Assembly (NCBI GenBank): GCA_007570905.1 | Contig: RKSI01000058.1 | Location: 1-8,165 of the forward strand | Length of the DNA: 8,165 nucleotides | From: Gammaproteobacteria bacterium | Lineage (GTDB): Bacteria; Pseudomonadota; Gammaproteobacteria; Poriferisulfidales; Oxydemutatoraceae | Direction: 5' to 3' | In this document: positions 6,118-8,165 of the stretch, one piece after another | Layout: every line of letters begins with the position of its first letter | Numbering within the stretch: position 1 is the first letter of the stretch | Position numbers and translations under genes: made by a program | The notes under the pieces: model-generated | Seen by the model: only the letters and a program-made list of their open reading frames with translations | What the model was told of the DNA's origin: nothing | The model's database searches: none

Positions 6118-6269
6118 CGTAGCCCGACGGTGTCCCGTCGGCATGTATGATAAATTGAATTGCGGGGTTCTGCACGGGACGCGAACAATGGACGATATAA
6201 ACAAGGACAAACCGGGCGCCAAACACGGGTGGCGAATGCAGCCGCCGGCGGCGGGCTGCGCGGGGGTGC
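6118..6269. promoter_or_regulatory. Divergent intergenic region between amgK and the acyl-CoA ligase
   Basis: This 152-nt region must hold the promoters for both directions. Its only AT-rich part is 6144-6160, which contains TATGAT (plus, 6145-6150) and TTTATCATAC (minus) as possible -10 elements. No good -35 partner is visible for either, so the promoters are placed only by position. A weak SD-like CGGGGG precedes the ligase ATG. A 32-codon ORF (6188-6286, plus) overlaps the ligase start. Confidence 0.4.
6124..6141 (-). other. Perfect hairpin immediately upstream of the amgK start
   Basis: CCGACGG and CCGTCGG form a 7-bp perfect stem with a 4-nt loop. On the amgK mRNA the stem ends 6 nt before the ATG at 6117 and occupies the position where the ribosome binding site should be. 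It would overlap coding sequence if translation began at 6144. No T-tract follows, so it is not an intrinsic terminator. Confidence 0.6.
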
Positions 6270-8165
6270 ATGATGGCGGCGCGTGACGCGGCGGCGGACG
6301 CCATCAGCGGCAGCGAGCCGCGCATTTCCGGCGCGCAGGCGGGCACCTTGTGCGGGCTGTTTGCCGAGCGCGTGCGGCTGTCGGGCGACGCCGTCGCCTA
6401 CCGCCAGTTTGACGCGCTGACCGGCGAGTGGCGGCGTTACACCTGGCGCGACATGGCGGCGCTGGCGGCGTCGCGGCGTCGCGTGCTGGCGCGCGAGGCG
6501 CTGCAAGCGGGCGAGCGCGTTGCGATGATGCTGCCGAACGGCGTGGACTGGGTGGCGTTTGACCAGGCGCTGCTGGCGATGAGACTTATCAGCGTGCCGG
6601 CGTTCAGCCACGACAGCGCCGAGAATGTCGGCTACATTCTGGCCAATTCCGGCGCCAAGGTGCTGGTGGCGGACCCGGTGCGTCTGGAGAAACTGCAATC
6701 CAGGCCGGAGATACTCGCGCCGCTGCAACGCATCATCGTAACCGGCGACCCGCGCCAGCCGCCGCCGCGCAACACACTGACAGTGCCCGCCGCCGGCGAG
6801 TTCACGCCGGGCGGCGAGGGTGATTTGGATGATGGCGGCGAGGCCGGCGGCGGCGGTGTCGGCGCCGGTGTCGGTGGCAAGGTTGCCGGCAGTGGTTCCG
6901 GCGGCGCCGGCGGCGATGGCAATTCCGGCGAGGCCGGTGGCGCCTCCGATGGTTTTGATACCGACAGTGCCGGCGGCGGCGGCAAGGTTGCCGCCGATGG
7001 CTCCGGCGACGCCGGCGGCGAGCCGCCCGCGCCCGGTGATGTCGCCACGATAGTCTATACATCCGGCACCACCGGCCCGGCCAAAGGCGTGGTGCTGACG
7101 CACGAGAACCTGCTGGGCAATGTCGCCGCGACCTGCGACTTTGTCCGCCACATCGGCTCGGACAATTTGTTTTTGTCGTTCCTGCCGCTGTCGCACACAT
7201 TCGAGAGAACCATCGGCTATTACCTGAGCATGATGATAGGCGCGCAAGTGGCCTACACGCGCTCCATTCAGCAGTTGAAAGAGGATTTGCTGACGCTCAA
7301 GCCCACCGTGCTGGTGTCGGTGCCGCGGATTTACGAGCAGGTGTACAGCCGCTTGCAGGCCGCGCTGGAACAGCGCCCGGCGTTGGCGCGGCGGGTGTTC
7401 AGCGCAGCCGTCGCGGTCGGCTGGCGGCGGCTCGGTTCTTCGCCGGCGTCGCTGCTGTGCCGCTTGCTGTGGCCGCTGTTTGATGCGCTGGTCGCGCGCG
7501 GTTTCCGGCGCAATCTCGGCGGGCGTTTGCGTTACGCGCTGAGCGGCGGCGCCGCGCTGCCGCCTGAAATCGGACGCACGCTGACGGCGCTCGGCGTGCC
7601 GGTGTATCAGGGCTACGGCCTGACCGAGACCGGGCCGGTGGTGTCCGTCAACGCGCCCGGCGGCCCCGCCGACGGCATCGGCGTGCCGATAGACGGCGTG
7701 GAGGTTCGCATCGGCGACAACAACGAACTGCTGACGCGCAGCCGCTATGTGATGCGCGAATACTGGGGCAACGCGGAGGCGACCGCGCTGGCGCTGGACG
7801 AAGACGGCTGGATGCACACCGGCGACCAGGCGCGCATGGACGACAGCGGCGGCCTCTACATCATCGGCAGAATCAAGGAGATTATCGTGATGGCGAACGG
7901 CGAGAAGGCGCCGCCCGCCGACATGGAACACGCGCTGCTGGCCGACGCCTGGTTCACGCAGGCGATGGTGCACGGCGAGGGGCGGCCTTTTCTTGTCGCG
8001 CTGCTGGTGCTGGCGGACGAGGTGGCCGAACGCTACCCGCAAGACAGCGCCGACCTGGAGACCGAGGCGATGAAGCGCGTTCGCGCAAGATTGTCGGGTT
8101 CGGCGTCGTACGCGCGCGTGCGCCGCGTGATTGTGCTGCGCGAGGCGTGGACGGTGGACAACGGC
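6270..8165 (+). CDS. Long-chain fatty acid-CoA ligase (AMP-forming), 3' end outside window
   Basis: An open frame of 632 codons with no stop before the right edge. ANL-superfamily ligases activate fatty acids with ATP to acyl-AMP and transfer them to CoA. Motifs in order: LFAERVRLSGDAVAYRQFD near the N-terminus, RVAMMLPNGVDWVAFDQ, the P-loop YTSGTTGPAKG (residues 263-273), FLPLSHTFERT (304-314), YGLTETGP (449-456), WMHTGD (514-519) and GRIKEIIVMANGEKAPP (533-549). The window stops at WTVDNG, just before the usual LTPTLKLKR-type motif with the catalytic lysine, so a few dozen residues are missing. It starts at ATG 6270 or the adjacent ATG 6273; an in-frame stop at 6198 and the absence of other start codons leave no upstream choice. 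A 75-residue Gly/Ala/Asp-rich insert precedes the P-loop. It is divergent from amgK, so a functional link is not implied. The subfamily resembles FadD15-type long-chain ligases; exact chain specificity cannot be read. Confidence 0.93.
   Translation, partial: MMAARDAAADAISGSEPRISGAQAGTLCGLFAERVRLSGDAVAYRQFDALTGEWRRYTWRDMAALAASRRRVLAREALQAGERVAMMLPNGVDWVAFDQALLAMRLISVPAFSHDSAENVGYILANSGAKVLVADPVRLEKLQSRPEILAPLQRIIVTGDPRQPPPRNTLTVPAAGEFTPGGEGDLDDGGEAGGGGVGAGVGGKVAGSGSGGAGGDGNSGEAGGASDGFDTDSAGGGGKVAADGSGDAGGEPPAPGDVATIVYTSGTTGPAKGVVLTHENLLGNVAATCDFVRHIGSDNLFLSFLPLSHTFERTIGYYLSMMIGAQVAYTRSIQQLKEDLLTLKPTVLVSVPRIYEQVYSRLQAALEQRPALARRVFSAAVAVGWRRLGSSPASLLCRLLWPLFDALVARGFRRNLGGRLRYALSGGAALPPEIGRTLTALGVPVYQGYGLTETGPVVSVNAPGGPADGIGVPIDGVEVRIGDNNELLTRSRYVMREYWGNAEATALALDEDGWMHTGDQARMDDSGGLYIIGRIKEIIVMANGEKAPPADMEHALLADAWFTQAMVHGEGRPFLVALLVLADEVAERYPQDSADLETEAMKRVRARLSGSASYARVRRVIVLREAWTVDNG
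6810..7034 (+). repeat. Gly-rich low-complexity insertion before the P-loop of the acyl-CoA ligase
   Basis: Residues 181-255 are almost wholly Gly, Ala, Asp, Ser, Val and Glu. The segment has no stops and mostly GGC, GGT, GCC and GAT codons. A block beginning GGKVA is repeated: GGCAAGGTTGCC occurs at 6876-6887 and 6981-6992, 105 nt (35 codons) apart, each followed by a Gly/Ser/Asp-rich GSG-containing stretch. Related ligases usually have a much shorter linker here. The conserved P-loop resumes intact at residue 263. Confidence 0.8.

Noticed and set aside
6118..6222. Extending AmgK to an ATG at 6222
   Set aside because: The added residues have no resemblance to AmgK N-termini and would consume most of the intergenic region, including the hairpin and the AT-rich promoter-like core.
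6810..7034. Intein in the acyl-CoA ligase
   Set aside because: The insert is too short, has no Cys/Ser at its start or His-Asn at its end, and is low-complexity.
6051..8042. 663-codon open frame on the minus strand
   Set aside because: It is antisense to the acyl-CoA ligase, which has all its family motifs in order on the plus strand. The minus product is Arg/Gln/Ala-rich and unlike any family I know.

Overview
The window is about 8.2 kb of GC-rich, gene-dense bacterial chromosome, most likely from a Gammaproteobacterium. That placement is an inference from the adjacent amgK and murU cell-wall-recycling genes, a typical proteobacterial nadC, and the sequence style of katG and the acyl-CoA ligase. 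I cannot place it more finely. I see no phage, transposon, CRISPR or RNA genes.

Layout, left to right. (1) 1-680, minus: the 5' part of a predicted lipoprotein of the alpha/beta-hydrolase fold, cut by the left edge. (2) 698-2920, minus: complete katG (catalase-peroxidase), 17 nt upstream of the hydrolase, so the two probably form one transcript. (3) 2921-3126: the katG leader, with a consensus Shine-Dalgarno, a pair of near-identical 18-bp direct repeats, two GC-rich stem-loops and the intrinsic terminator of the next gene. (4) 3127-6117, minus: a tightly coupled operon read leftwards in the order amgK, a 44-codon small ORF, murU, nadC. Each junction is a 4-nt ATGA stop/start overlap. (5) 6118-6269: a divergent intergenic region with an AT-rich core and a perfect hairpin next to the amgK start. 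(6) 6270-8165, plus: a long-chain acyl-CoA ligase, cut by the right edge just before its C-terminal catalytic-lysine motif.

How the genes fit together. AmgK phosphorylates the anomeric position of MurNAc/GlcNAc, and MurU transfers UMP to MurNAc-1-phosphate. Together they bypass de novo UDP-MurNAc synthesis when peptidoglycan is recycled. NadC (quinolinate phosphoribosyltransferase, NAD synthesis) shares the transcript, with a terminator whose loop carries the nadC stop codon. KatG removes peroxide and appears to have its own control region.

The most unusual features are in-frame low-complexity insertions in two neighbouring, divergently transcribed housekeeping enzymes. AmgK carries two, one of them a degenerate hexanucleotide array encoding about 29 dipeptides, placed between the catalytic loop and the metal-binding loop. 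The acyl-CoA ligase carries a 75-residue Gly/Ala/Asp-rich insert just before its ATP-binding P-loop. The second is the small ORF bridging amgK and murU: it is flanked by a 20-bp direct repeat and keeps ATGA coupling at both ends, as if a segment had been inserted or duplicated at the old gene junction.
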